NCBI GenBank assembly: GCA_964604675.1
Contig: CAZSAT010000070.1
Location: 1-38,069 of the forward strand
Direction: 5' to 3'
DNA length: 38,069 nucleotides
Source of the DNA: CAZSAT01 sp964604675
GTDB lineage: Bacteria; Myxococcota_A; UBA796; CAJQPC01
Part shown: one piece after another, positions 16,059 through 24,579 of the stretch
Layout of the letters: each line of letters begins with the position of its first letter
How positions within the stretch are numbered: the first letter of the stretch is position 1
Program-made: the position numbers and the translations under genes
Notes under the pieces: generated by a model
Database searches by the model: none
Told to the model about the DNA's origin: nothing
What the model saw: the letters and a program-made list of their open reading frames with translations, nothing else

Positions 16059-16778
16059 CTACCCGTGGTCGTCGCCCCGACCCGCTCGCAGGAACGCGGG
16101 CCAGTCCCCGCCCCCATCGAGCACCAGGTTGGCTCCGTTCACGTAGGTCGCAGCGTCGCCGGCCAACCACGTGCACGCGCTGGCGATGTCCCCCGGCGTG
16201 CAGAACCGGTCGGCCGGAATGGTGGCACGGAGCGCCTCCGGCCAGGTGGCCGAGTCCGTCGCCACGAGCCCCGGACTGACACACGCTACGCGCACCTTGG
16301 GGGCCCACTCGAGCGCGTGGGTGCGGGTCAGCTGCACCAGACCCGCCTTGGCGGCTCCGTAGGCCGCCACCGTCGGCGAACCACGCAGCGCCGCGACGCT
16401 CGCCACGTTCAGGATCACGCCGCCGTGGGCGGCCTGCATCGCCGCGTTGGCGTACTGCGAGAGCCAGAGCGGCGCGAGCAGGTTGAGCCGAACCACCTTC
16501 TCGGAGAGCCTCGGGGACGCCGTGGCCGTGTCGACCGCCGGCGCGCCGCCGGCGTTGTTCACGAGCACGTCGAGCCGACCGGTCGCCTCGACCACATCGG
16601 CGATCAGGCGCTCGCAGGCATCGGGTTGTCGCAGGTCCGCGCAGAACACGCGGTGGGGGCAACCCATGGCCCCACGGCGCGCTGCCACCACCACCTCGTC
16701 GCCTTGCGCCGCGAAGGCCGCGGCGATCGCTGCGCCGATGTTCCGGGTGCCACCTGTGACGAGGACCGTACGTGCCAT
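16059..16778 (-). CDS. SDR family oxidoreductase
   Basis: A 239-residue classical SDR with TGGTRNIG (8-15), NNAG (74-77), Ser127, Y140-x3-K144 and the C-terminal GGGDWPAF. ATG 16778 is chosen; a GTG at 16781 gives one more residue. It starts 4 bp after the MaoC hydratase gene and is the last of the 14-gene leftward run. The stop is 10 bp short of the distal operator of the next operon, so read-through into that operon is possible. It probably oxidises a steroid alcohol or 3-hydroxyacyl-CoA, but the substrate cannot be told from sequence. Confidence 0.87.
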   Translation of the reverse strand: MARTVLVTGGTRNIGAAIAAAFAAQGDEVVVAARRGAMGCPHRVFCADLRQPDACERLIADVVEATGRLDVLVNNAGGAPAVDTATASPRLSEKVVRLNLLAPLWLSQYANAAMQAAHGGVILNVASVAALRGSPTVAAYGAAKAGLVQLTRTHALEWAPKVRVACVSPGLVATDSATWPEALRATIPADRFCTPGDIASACTWLAGDAATYVNGANLVLDGGGDWPAFLRAGRGDDHG

Positions 16779-16782
16779 CACC

Positions 16783-17199
16783 CTACTCTGGCACGACGAA
16801 GGTCATCCAACCCTGCACGCTCACCGCCCCGTCCTGGTCGGTGACGGTGAGCGCGATGTCCGCGTAGCGTTCGCCGTCTTCCTCACGGAGGGCGTCGATC
16901 GCAGCGGACACCGTGAGCACGTAGTCGGCGAACGCCGGCGCCTTCCACCGGATGCGTGTCCGGCGGACGTGCGACGCCCCCAGCCAGTCCGTGCCGAAGG
17001 TGTTCATCACGCCCGCCGCGAACATGCCCACCGCCAGCGGACCCGGGTAGCCCGCGGCCTTGGCGAAGCCGGCGTCGTGGTGCACCGGGTTCATGTCACC
17101 GCTCGCGCCCTGGTAGCGCACGAAGTCGGTGACCGACAGCGGGCCGAAGCTCCGAGGTTCGGGCACCTGGCCGGCCTGCAGTGCCTGCCATCGGCTCAT
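16783..17199 (-). CDS. MaoC-like (R)-enoyl-CoA hydratase subunit
   Basis: A 138-residue single hotdog protein with the hydratase-2 motif YQGASGDMNPVH (29-40), giving catalytic Asp35 and His40. This is followed by GYPGPLAVGMFAAG, the typical substrate-side helix. Its ATG overlaps the stop of the preceding hotdog gene (ATGA). Single MaoC subunits of this size work as heterodimers with a partner lacking the catalytic pair, as in ChsH1-ChsH2 or HadAB, and hydrate enoyl-CoA in steroid side-chain or ring degradation. Pairing with the neighbour is inferred from coupling. Confidence 0.88.
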   Translation of the reverse strand: MSRWQALQAGQVPEPRSFGPLSVTDFVRYQGASGDMNPVHHDAGFAKAAGYPGPLAVGMFAAGVMNTFGTDWLGASHVRRTRIRWKAPAFADYVLTVSAAIDALREEDGERYADIALTVTDQDGAVSVQGWMTFVVPE

Positions 17200-17639
17200 G
17201 GCGCCTCCGGTGGATGCCGCTCGACACCCGTGAGGATCGCCTCGGCGCGGAGGGCGCCATTCGCGTCACGGAACTCGGTCACCATCTTCACGAAGATCAG
17301 GCGATGACCCGCCCGGCTGCGCTTCTCCCAGATGTCGTCGATGCGCGCCTGGGCGATGAGCCGGTCCCCGGCACCTGGCGGAGGTCCATGAAACACGAAT
17401 TCCTGTTCGGCGTGCATGCCGAGCTCTTCGCTCATCTGCACCAGCGCCCAGGGGTTCGCGCCCTCGACGCGCTTCTCCCAGTGCAGGGTGGTGGAGAGGA
17501 ACGTGGGGTGGCTGACGGCACCGCAGAGGTGCGCAGGGTCCTCGGAGCGCACCGCACGGGCGAACTCGAAACACTTGCCGCGCTCAACGTCCAGCGGAAA
17601 GGGCGTGCCCCTCGCCCCAAGCGACTCGGGATCGACCAT
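17196..17639 (-). CDS. MaoC N-terminal/FAS1-type hotdog dehydratase subunit
   Basis: A 147-residue protein resembling the N-terminal hotdog domain of MaoC-like dehydratases (FAS1_DH/HadA type). Features are FEFARAVRSEDP near 20-31, AVSHPTFLSTTLHWEKR near 39-55, EQEFVFHGPPPGAGDRL, and a final strand block that includes VTEFRDANGALRAEAILTGV. It lacks the Asp/His hydratase-2 motif and so probably provides the non-catalytic half of a heterodimer with the next gene. ATG 17639 has AGAGGG upstream. In Mycobacterium the partner ChsH2 carries a DUF35 domain as well; here no DUF35 region is present. Confidence 0.8.
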   Translation of the reverse strand: MVDPESLGARGTPFPLDVERGKCFEFARAVRSEDPAHLCGAVSHPTFLSTTLHWEKRVEGANPWALVQMSEELGMHAEQEFVFHGPPPGAGDRLIAQARIDDIWEKRSRAGHRLIFVKMVTEFRDANGALRAEAILTGVERHPPEAP

Positions 17640-17647
17640 GCGGCCCT

Positions 17648-18382
17648 CTACGCGTGTTGGTTGGAGACGGAGACGACCTCGCCCGTCATGTACGAGGACA
17701 GGTCGGAGGCGAGGAAGACGATGACGTTGGCCACCTCCTCGGGCGTGGCTGGGCGGCCGAAGGCCTCCTTGGCGGCCAGCTCGGCGAGCAGCTCCGCGGT
17801 GGTGACCTTCTCGAGGAAGGCGTGCATCGCGAGGCTCGGAGACACGGCGTTGATGCGCACACCGTGCTCGGCGACCTCGATGGCCGCGCAGCGCGTGAGG
17901 GCGTTCACGCCCGCTTTCGCAGCGGCGTAGTGCGATTGCCCCGCCTGGGCGCGCCAGGCGAGCACGCTCGAGTTGTTCACGATGACGCCGCCGGCTTGCG
18001 CGACCATCACCGGCAGCGCCGCCCTCATGCAGCGCATCGTGCCCGTGAGCGTGACGTCGAGCACCTTGGCCCATGCGGCGTCGGTCATCTGCATCAACGA
18101 CGCGGTGCCGCCCAGGCCGGCATTGTTCACCAGGACGTCGAGGCGACCATGCTCGTGGACCACCTTCGCCACCATCGCCTGCACCTGATCCTCTTCCGTG
18201 ACGTCGCAGACGGCCGCGAGGCAGCCGCCGAGGCGTCCGGCGGCCTCGCGGAGGCGCCGCTCGTGCCGGTCCGAGAGCACCACGACCGCACCCACCACCT
18301 GGCAGCGTCGAGCCGTGGCGAACCCGATGCCCGTGCCGGCCGCCGCGGTGACCAACACCACCTTGTCCTTCAGCAGGCTCAT
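17648..18382 (-). CDS. ipdF: IpdF-like SDR (5-hydroxy-HIP-CoA dehydrogenase)
   Basis: A 244-residue SDR with the unusual glycine loop VTAAAGTGIG (11-20), LSDRHERRL (36-44), NNAG (86-89), Ser139 and Y152-x3-K156. The VTAAAGTGIG and DxHERRL patterns are those of IpdF (Rv3559c type), which acts at the 5-position of the HIP-CoA remnant in steroid C/D-ring catabolism. The ATG overlap with the stop of the following ACAD mirrors the fadE30-ipdF neighbourhood known from Mycobacterium. The call rests on remembered family pattern and context. Confidence 0.83.
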   Translation of the reverse strand: MSLLKDKVVLVTAAAGTGIGFATARRCQVVGAVVVLSDRHERRLREAAGRLGGCLAAVCDVTEEDQVQAMVAKVVHEHGRLDVLVNNAGLGGTASLMQMTDAAWAKVLDVTLTGTMRCMRAALPVMVAQAGGVIVNNSSVLAWRAQAGQSHYAAAKAGVNALTRCAAIEVAEHGVRINAVSPSLAMHAFLEKVTTAELLAELAAKEAFGRPATPEEVANVIVFLASDLSSYMTGEVVSVSNQHA

Positions 18383-19536
18383 CGGGGCAGTCCCAGCGCC
18401 CGCCGCGCGATGAGGTTGCGTTGGATCTGGTTCGTGCCTGCGTAGATGGTGTCGCTCCTCGACCAGAGGTAGAGCGCATGGAGGTCCGCGTGCTCCGGCT
18501 CCGCGAGGGCGGCCGAGGCACCCAGCACGTCCATGGCGAGATCGCCGAGGTCCCGGTGCCAGGTGGCCCAGTAGATCTTGGTCACGAAGGCCTCTCGCCG
18601 AAGCCCGGTGTCGTGTGCGGAGAGCGTGCGGAGCGCGTTGTGGCGCATCACCTGGAGCCGCATCCAGAGCTCGGCGATGCGGTCACGGATCAGCGGCCTC
18701 CGCGCCGCGCCCGTCTGCTTGGCGACCTCGCAGACACGCTCCAGCTCCCGCACGAAGCCCACCTGCTGCCCGAGGGTGCTGGCGCCGCGCTCGAAAGCGA
18801 GCGTGCCCATGGCCACCTTCCAGCCTCCGTCGACCGGACCGACCACGTGGTCCCGGGGCGTGCGGGCCTCGTCGAAGAAGACCTCCGCGAACTCGCTCCG
18901 ACCGGTGATCTGCTGGATGGGCACGACGCGGATGCCCGGCTGGTCCATCGGGATCAGCAGGCAGCTGATGCCCTGGTGCTTCGGCGCGTCGGCGTTGGTG
19001 CGGCAGAGCGCGAAGCACCACTCGCTGTCCTCGGCCAGCGACGTCCAGACCTTCTGGCCCGTGATGACCCAGTCGTCGCCGTCCACCTCAGCGCGCGTCT
19101 TCACGTTCGCGAGGTCCGATCCGGCGTTGGGCTCGGAGTAGCCCTGGCACCAGAACTCGGTGCCCGCGACGATGGGGGGGAGGAAGCGCGCCTGTTGCTC
19201 CGCCGTGCCGAAGTGGATCACCGTCGGCCCCAGCAGGCCTTCGCCGATGTGGCCGGCCCGGCCGGGAGCCCGAGCACGAGCGTACTCCTCCAGGAAGATG
19301 ACCTCTTCGTACAGGCTGGCGCCACGACCGCCGTGTTCCTCGGGCCACGCGATGCAGGTCCAGCCACCGGCTGCCAGCTCCCGTTCCCACTCCTTGCGCT
19401 CGTCGACGAAGGCATCCATGTCACCGAGCCCCCCGCGACCACGGAGCTTGGCGAAGTCGCCGACGAGGTGGGCCTCGAGCCAGGTGCGCGCCTCGTCTCG
19501 AAAGGCCTCGTCCTGCACGGAGAAGGTGAGGTTCAT
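18379..19536 (-). CDS. Acyl-CoA dehydrogenase large subunit (FadE30/IpdE1-like)
   Basis: A 385-residue full-length ACAD. It shows CQGYSEPNAGSDLANVKTRAE around 134-154, WVITGQKVWTS around 160-170, and the C-terminal AGTNQIQRNLIARRALGLPR that forms the FAD/dimer interface. It is adjacent to IpdF, as fadE30 is in Mycobacterium, and directly downstream of a small ACAD subunit. In Mycobacterium FadE30 and FadE33 form the heteromer IpdE1-IpdE2, which dehydrogenates a HIP-derived CoA ester. The same job is inferred here. Start ATG 19536 overlaps the upstream stop (ATGA). Confidence 0.9.
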   Translation of the reverse strand: MNLTFSVQDEAFRDEARTWLEAHLVGDFAKLRGRGGLGDMDAFVDERKEWERELAAGGWTCIAWPEEHGGRGASLYEEVIFLEEYARARAPGRAGHIGEGLLGPTVIHFGTAEQQARFLPPIVAGTEFWCQGYSEPNAGSDLANVKTRAEVDGDDWVITGQKVWTSLAEDSEWCFALCRTNADAPKHQGISCLLIPMDQPGIRVVPIQQITGRSEFAEVFFDEARTPRDHVVGPVDGGWKVAMGTLAFERGASTLGQQVGFVRELERVCEVAKQTGAARRPLIRDRIAELWMRLQVMRHNALRTLSAHDTGLRREAFVTKIYWATWHRDLGDLAMDVLGASAALAEPEHADLHALYLWSRSDTIYAGTNQIQRNLIARRALGLPR

Positions 19537-20486
19537 GCAACCCCCAACACGAGGTCGGCGACCGCCGCGCGGTGGCTTGCCGGAGAACCCAGCAGAGTGT
19601 GCGAGCTGCGCGCTCGCTTGAAGTAGAGGTGGGCGTCGTGCTCCCAGGTGAAGCCGATGCCACCGTGGATCTGGATGTTGTCCCCCGCGGCGTGCAGGAA
19701 CGCGTCGCAGGCCATGGCCTTCGCCGTGTGCGCAGCGGCACGCGCATCGGGCGCTTCCGCGTCCAGGGCCCACAACGCGTACAGCACGGCACTGCGCGCC
19801 GACTCCACCATCACCAGGACGTCGGCGCACTTGTGCTGGATGGCCTGAAAGCTGCCGATGGCCCGGCCGAACTGCTGGCGCGTCTTCGCGTAGTCGACCG
19901 CCATGTCGAGCACGGCCTCGGCCGCTCCCACACACTCCGCGGCGAGCAGCGCTTCGCAGGCGGCCGCGACCGCCGGGGGCGGCGCCACGGCTGCGACCGC
20001 CACCCGGCCAGCAGGCCGGGTCGAGTCGAGGGTCGGGACCGCCTCCACGGGGGCTTCGACGAGCGACCCGTCGCCCAGCACCAGGAGCTGGGCCGCGCAG
20101 GCGCCGGGCACGCAGGAGGGATCGAGCACACAGGCGGCCGCTGCCCCTTCGGCGATGGCCTGGAGCGCCGCGTCGCGCGCCGGTCCGGAGCCCGCTCGGA
20201 GCGCCACCGTGGCGAAGGCCGTCGGGAGCATGGGCACGGGGGTGAGCGCGCGGCCGAGCTCCTCCAACACCACACCCAGATCGAGCAAGCCGAAGCCGAA
20301 GCCGCCCCGCTCCTCGGGCACGAGGATGGCCTGCCACGCCTGCTCCGAAGCGATCCGCTGCCAGGTGGACGGGTCGTCCGCCGTGGCACGCCCCTCCAGC
20401 ACGTCCCGCGCCGTGGGCACGGTACCGAGGAAGCCACGCACGGCGTCCTGCAGCTGGCGCTGTTCCTCGCTGAGCCCGAAGTGCAT
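19533..20486 (-). CDS. Acyl-CoA dehydrogenase small subunit (IpdE2/FadE33-like)
   Basis: A 317-residue small ACAD subunit. It starts with MHFGLSEEQRQLQDAVRGFL, has a reduced middle domain, and ends with YAKTRQQFGRAIGSFQAIQH near 213-232 and IQIHGGIGFTWEHDAHLYFKRA near 272-293. Shortness and loss of the SEPNAGSD-type strand are typical of beta subunits of heteromeric steroid ACADs. Overlaps with FadA6 upstream (TGATG) and the large subunit downstream (ATGA) imply tightly coupled translation and a complex with the 18379-19536 product. Confidence 0.87.
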   Translation of the reverse strand: MHFGLSEEQRQLQDAVRGFLGTVPTARDVLEGRATADDPSTWQRIASEQAWQAILVPEERGGFGFGLLDLGVVLEELGRALTPVPMLPTAFATVALRAGSGPARDAALQAIAEGAAAACVLDPSCVPGACAAQLLVLGDGSLVEAPVEAVPTLDSTRPAGRVAVAAVAPPPAVAAACEALLAAECVGAAEAVLDMAVDYAKTRQQFGRAIGSFQAIQHKCADVLVMVESARSAVLYALWALDAEAPDARAAAHTAKAMACDAFLHAAGDNIQIHGGIGFTWEHDAHLYFKRARSSHTLLGSPASHRAAVADLVLGVA

Positions 20487-21634
20487 CAGAGGCGCTCGAG
20501 GATCGTGACGTTGGCCTGTCCGCCGCCCTCGCACATGGTCTGCAGCCCGTACCGGCCACCGGTCCGCTCCAGCTCGTGCAGCAAGGTGGTCATCAACCGT
20601 GCCCCGGTGGCGCCGAGCGGGTGGCCCAGCGCGATCGCGCCCCCGTTCACGTTGACCTTGTCCGGATCGCAGCCGGTCTCGTGGAGCCAGGCCAGCACGA
20701 CCGACGCGAAGGCCTCGTTGATCTCGACGAGATCGATGTCGTCGAGGGACATGCCCGACTTCTCCAGCGCGTAGCGCGTGGCTCGGATGGGTGCCGTGAG
20801 CATCCAGATGGGATCGTCCGCGCGCACCGAGAGGTGGTGGATCCGTGCCCGGGGCACGAGCCCATGGTCCTTCACGGCCCGCTCCGACGCCACCAACAGC
20901 GCCGCGGCACCATCGGAGATCTGGCTGCAGGCAGCCGCGGTGTGCAGGCCGCCCTCCATCAAGGGCTTGAGGGTTGCGAGCTTCTCGCGGGTCGAACCCG
21001 GTCGCGGTCCCTCATCTGCGGTGAGGTCGCCGAAGGGCACGAGCTCCCTGTCGAAGCGCCCTTCGTGCTGGGCGCGCGCGGCCTTCTGGTGGCTGTCGTA
21101 GGCAAAGGCCTCGAGGTCGTCCCGCGACAGCCCCCACTTCTTCGCGATGTTCTCCGCGGACGCGAACTGGTCGACCGGCGTGTCGCCGTAGCGCTCCACC
21201 CAGCCCTGGGAGCCCGAGAAGGGGTCGGACTGGCCGAGCTCGCGGGCGGCGACCATCGCGTAGCCGATGGGCACCATGCTCATGTTCTGCACGCCCCCCG
21301 CCACCACGAGATCCTGGGTGCCACTCATCACAGCCTGGGCCGCGAAGTGCACCGCTTGCTGGGAGGAGCCACACTGCCGGTCGACCGTGGTGCCCGGCAC
21401 GTGATCGGGCAGGCCCCCCGCGAGCCAGCAGGTGCGGGCGATGTCGCCCGCCTGCACGCCCACGCTGTCGACGCAGCCGAAGATGACGTCGTCCACCGCC
21501 GCCGGATCGACGTGGCTGCCGAGCACCGCGACGATGGCGTGGGCGCCCAGATCGGCGGGATGGACAGCGGCCAGGCCGCCTCGCCGCCTCCCCACGGGGC
21601 TGCGCTTGGCGTCGATCAGGTAGGCCTCAGGCAC
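20486..21634 (-). CDS. fadA6: FadA6-like thiolase (steroid ring catabolism)
   Basis: A 382-residue thiolase with Cys88 in DRQCGSSQQAVHFAAQA, NEAFASVV, His338 in GGAIALGHPLGATGA and Cys368 in MCEGGGQANVTI. The QCGSSQQ loop, the VAGGVQNMSMVPI segment and the N-terminus PEAYLIDAKRSPVGRRRGGL follow FadA6 closely. FadA6 is the thiolase acting on CoA thioesters after opening of rings C and D. GTG 21634 is chosen because it has TGGAG upstream and matches the family N-terminus; it overlaps the upstream ACAD by 8 bp. It sits between two ACAD subunit pairs. Confidence 0.92.
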   Translation of the reverse strand: MPEAYLIDAKRSPVGRRRGGLAAVHPADLGAHAIVAVLGSHVDPAAVDDVIFGCVDSVGVQAGDIARTCWLAGGLPDHVPGTTVDRQCGSSQQAVHFAAQAVMSGTQDLVVAGGVQNMSMVPIGYAMVAARELGQSDPFSGSQGWVERYGDTPVDQFASAENIAKKWGLSRDDLEAFAYDSHQKAARAQHEGRFDRELVPFGDLTADEGPRPGSTREKLATLKPLMEGGLHTAAACSQISDGAAALLVASERAVKDHGLVPRARIHHLSVRADDPIWMLTAPIRATRYALEKSGMSLDDIDLVEINEAFASVVLAWLHETGCDPDKVNVNGGAIALGHPLGATGARLMTTLLHELERTGGRYGLQTMCEGGGQANVTILERL

Positions 21635-22589
21635 GGGGGGTCTCCAGGGACAGGTGGTGCGCGATGCGGTCGCGCTGGTGGGCCGGGTCACCCCATGCCG
21701 CAGAGAGGGCCCAGATGCGCTTCATCCAGAGGTGCAGGTCGAGCTCTTCGGTGTAGCCGATGGCGCCATGCACCTGGAGCGCGACGCGGCAGGCAAAGGT
21801 GGCCGCCTCCGAGGCGTACAGCTTGGCCATGGCGACGTGCAGGTCGCGCTGTGCGTGGTCCTCGTCCAGGCTGAAGGCCGCCCGGTGGACCATGGGGTGG
21901 GCGAAGCGGAGCTTCAGGGCGGCGTTCACCAGCTGGTGCTGCACGGCCTGGAAGGATCCGATCGCCTTGCCGAACTGGTTCCGATCCTTGGCGTAGCCGA
22001 CGGCGCTCGCCAGCACCGTCTCGGCGAGCCCCAGCAGGAACGCGCTGGTGCCGAGCGTGACCCTGCGCCTCACACCGGAGCCCTCGCCGACCGAGGTCTC
22101 GACGCCATGGACCGCGAACAGCCGTCGGGTGCCGTCGAGCGCCGGCTGCGCCACCAGGCGCGGTGCCACCACCCGCGTCAACGCCCCACCCGACACACGA
22201 AACACAGCCTCCGCGCGGTCGGCGCCGTCGGCGTAGCCCTGACCATCAGCGAGGGCCACCCGAGCCTCCCCTGCAGCCACGCGCTCGGCGAGGTCGGGCG
22301 CCGACTCCACCAGCGCCGGCAACAGCGACACCGACTCCACGAGGGGTCCGACGACGGCTGCGCGCCCACACGCTTCCATCACGAGCACCTGGTCCACAGC
22401 CCCGAGGCCGAGCCCGATGGGTTCGGGAGCCGCCATCGAGAGCAGGCCGAGCTCGCTCAACGCAAGCCAGAGCCCTCGGGGCTCGGCCTCCCAGGCGGAG
22501 CGAACAACGCTCGGAGGGCACAGATCCGCGAGCGCTGCCGACACACCATCGCGCAGCTCGAGCTGATCGTCGGAGAACGCGAAGTGCAT
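21627..22589 (-). CDS. Acyl-CoA dehydrogenase small subunit
   Basis: A 320-residue small ACAD subunit. It has MHFAFSDDQLELRDGVSAAL at the N-terminus, YAKDRNQFGKAIGSFQAVQH near 212-231 and LQVHGAIGYTEELDLHLWMKR near 274-294. The central region is degenerate compared with full-length ACADs, as expected for a beta subunit. The ATG shares its last base with the stop of the large subunit upstream (TGATG), so the 22589-23743 product is its likely partner. By position it may correspond to the FadE31/FadE32/FadE33 group of HIP catabolism. Which of these cannot be decided here. Confidence 0.87.
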   Translation of the reverse strand: MHFAFSDDQLELRDGVSAALADLCPPSVVRSAWEAEPRGLWLALSELGLLSMAAPEPIGLGLGAVDQVLVMEACGRAAVVGPLVESVSLLPALVESAPDLAERVAAGEARVALADGQGYADGADRAEAVFRVSGGALTRVVAPRLVAQPALDGTRRLFAVHGVETSVGEGSGVRRRVTLGTSAFLLGLAETVLASAVGYAKDRNQFGKAIGSFQAVQHQLVNAALKLRFAHPMVHRAAFSLDEDHAQRDLHVAMAKLYASEAATFACRVALQVHGAIGYTEELDLHLWMKRIWALSAAWGDPAHQRDRIAHHLSLETPRA

Positions 22590-23743
22590 CAGCGGGGCAG
22601 CTCCAGCACGCGACGGGCGAGGATGTTGCGCTGGATCTCGTTGGTCCCGGCGTAGATGGGACCAGCCAGCGAGAACAGGTAGTCGTGCAGCCACCGCCCC
22701 CCAGCGACAGCATCGGGCGCGTCCCCCACGAGCTCCGCCTGCTGCCCCAGGAGCTCCAGCGCGAGCTCGTGGGTGGCGATGTCCATCTCGGACCAGAAGA
22801 TCTTGTTGAAGCTCGAGTCGGCGCCGATGCCGTGTCCGTCGCGCATCTTCGCGACCGTCTGCCAGGTGTGCAGGGCGTAGGCCTCCGCGTCGGTCCAGCA
22901 ACGCAGCACCCGGTCGCGGAGGTGCGCGGGGGCCCCGCGCTCGGCCCAGAGCCTGCGGATCCGCGCGGCGGTGTCGAGGTAGCGCCCCGGCGACCGGAGG
23001 CTGAGGCCACGCTCGGACGAGGTGGTGGCCATGGCGACCTTCCAGCCGCCGTTCACCGCACCGATGATGTCGGCGTCGGGCACGAAGACGTCGTCGAGGA
23101 AGACCTCGGCGAAGGCCTCGTCCCCTCCGAGGTCGTCGACCCCGCGGAGGGTCACGCCCGGCTGGTCGAGCATCACCAGGCAATAGGTGAGGCCCCTGTG
23201 ACGGGCGCTCTCCGGGTCGGTGCGGAAGAGCCCATAGATGCCGTCGGAGAACGAGCCGCGGGAGCACCAGGTCTTCTGACCCGTGACCCGCCACCCACCG
23301 TCGACCCGTCGAGCCTTGGAGCGCACGTTGGCCAGGTCGCTCCCCGCGTTGGGCTCGCTCCACGCCTGCGCCCACAGGCACGAAGCCGCGGCCATGGGAC
23401 GGAGGATGCGCTCCTGCTGCTCGGCGGTGCCGAACTCGAACAGCGTGGGCGCGAGCAGGAAGATGCCGTTCTGGGTGACCCGCGCGGGTGCCCCAGCCCG
23501 GTAGTACTCCTCTTCGAAGATCAACCACTCGACCAGGCTGGCCTCGCGGCCGCCGTACGCCTCGGGCCACGACACCACCGCCCAGCCGGCGGCGAAGAGC
23601 TGCTGCTCCCAAGCCACGTGCTGCGCGAAGCCCTCCCGCGTGTTGTGGCTGCGCAGAGGCTCCCGAGGCACGTTGGCTTCGAGCCACGCACGGCAGTCCG
23701 CCCGGAAGCGTTCCTCGTCGGCGGTGAAGCGCATCGTGCCCAT
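22589..23743 (-). CDS. Acyl-CoA dehydrogenase large subunit
   Basis: A 384-residue ACAD with LWAQAWSEPNAGSDLANVRS around 138-157, WRVTGQKTWCS around 165-175, ERGLSLRSPGRYLDTAARI, and the C-terminal PIYAGTNEIQRNILARRVLELPR. It is a complete alpha subunit. ATG 23743 overlaps the crotonase stop; a second ATG at 23734 is possible. It is paired with the small subunit immediately downstream. The role in ring-derived CoA-ester dehydrogenation is inferred from operon content. Confidence 0.9.
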   Translation of the reverse strand: MGTMRFTADEERFRADCRAWLEANVPREPLRSHNTREGFAQHVAWEQQLFAAGWAVVSWPEAYGGREASLVEWLIFEEEYYRAGAPARVTQNGIFLLAPTLFEFGTAEQQERILRPMAAASCLWAQAWSEPNAGSDLANVRSKARRVDGGWRVTGQKTWCSRGSFSDGIYGLFRTDPESARHRGLTYCLVMLDQPGVTLRGVDDLGGDEAFAEVFLDDVFVPDADIIGAVNGGWKVAMATTSSERGLSLRSPGRYLDTAARIRRLWAERGAPAHLRDRVLRCWTDAEAYALHTWQTVAKMRDGHGIGADSSFNKIFWSEMDIATHELALELLGQQAELVGDAPDAVAGGRWLHDYLFSLAGPIYAGTNEIQRNILARRVLELPR

Positions 23744-24579
23744 CAGTCGTCCAGCCCCTTCTTCATGCTCTCCACGGTCTGGCCGCCGATGTAGTCGTCG
23801 CTGGCCAGGGCGTTGTGGGCGTGGGCCAGGTGGTGCAGGCCATAGGCCGCGTCCATCGTGTCGCGCAGGCCCATGCGGTCCTCCGCCTGGTTGATGGCCT
23901 GCTTGGTGAGCGCGAGGCCGAAGCGCGGCATCTTCGCGATCCGTGCGGCCATCGCCTCGGTCTGTTTCCGGAGCTCGGCTCGAGGCACCACGCGGTTGAT
24001 CATGCCGATTCGGAAGGCCTCGGTCGCGGTCATCCGGCCGCCGCAGAACAGGAACTCCTTCGCCTTCCGAGGTCCCATCACGAAGGGATGGGCGAAGTAC
24101 TCGACCCCCGGGATGCCCATGCGCACCACCGGATCGGCAAAGAAGGCATCGTCGCTGGCGAGGATCAGGTCGCAGGCCCACGCCAGCATCAGGCCCCCGG
24201 CGATGCACGCTCCGTGCACCATCGCGATCGTGGGCTTGGGCAGGTCGCGCCAACGTCGGCACAGACCCAGGTAGGCATCGGCCTCTCGGACGAACGCGTT
24301 CTCGGCGCCCGGCTTGTTCGCGTGGGGGTACCAGGGCGTGGCGACCCGCTCGAAGGGCTGGTCGATGTCCCGCTCGGGCGTGCCGATGTCGTGGCCAGCC
24401 GAGAAGTGATCCCCGGCACCGGCGAGCACCACGACCTTGACCGCGTCGTCCGCCATGGCCTGCGTGTAGGCAGCGTCGAGGGCCCGGAGCAGGGCGACGT
24501 TCTGGGCGTTCTTGTAGCGGGGCCGGTTCAGCGTGACCCAGGCCACGCTCTCTCGGACCTCGTAGAGCACCTCACTCAT
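23743..24579 (-). CDS. Crotonase-superfamily protein lacking the usual catalytic glutamates
   Basis: A 278-residue enoyl-CoA hydratase/isomerase-fold protein with oxyanion motifs HFSAGHDI (58-65) and CIAGGLML (125-132). The two glutamates of true hydratases are absent: the first falls at Met131 (GGLML instead of GGLEL) and the second at Val151 (DPVVRMG instead of PEVxxG). It therefore probably performs another crotonase reaction, for example C-C bond hydrolysis, isomerisation or retro-Claisen cleavage. It starts ATG 24579, overlapping the IpdC stop (ATGA). It differs clearly from the EchA20 homologue in the same operon. Confidence 0.87.
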   Translation of the reverse strand: MSEVLYEVRESVAWVTLNRPRYKNAQNVALLRALDAAYTQAMADDAVKVVVLAGAGDHFSAGHDIGTPERDIDQPFERVATPWYPHANKPGAENAFVREADAYLGLCRRWRDLPKPTIAMVHGACIAGGLMLAWACDLILASDDAFFADPVVRMGIPGVEYFAHPFVMGPRKAKEFLFCGGRMTATEAFRIGMINRVVPRAELRKQTEAMAARIAKMPRFGLALTKQAINQAEDRMGLRDTMDAAYGLHHLAHAHNALASDDYIGGQTVESMKKGLDD

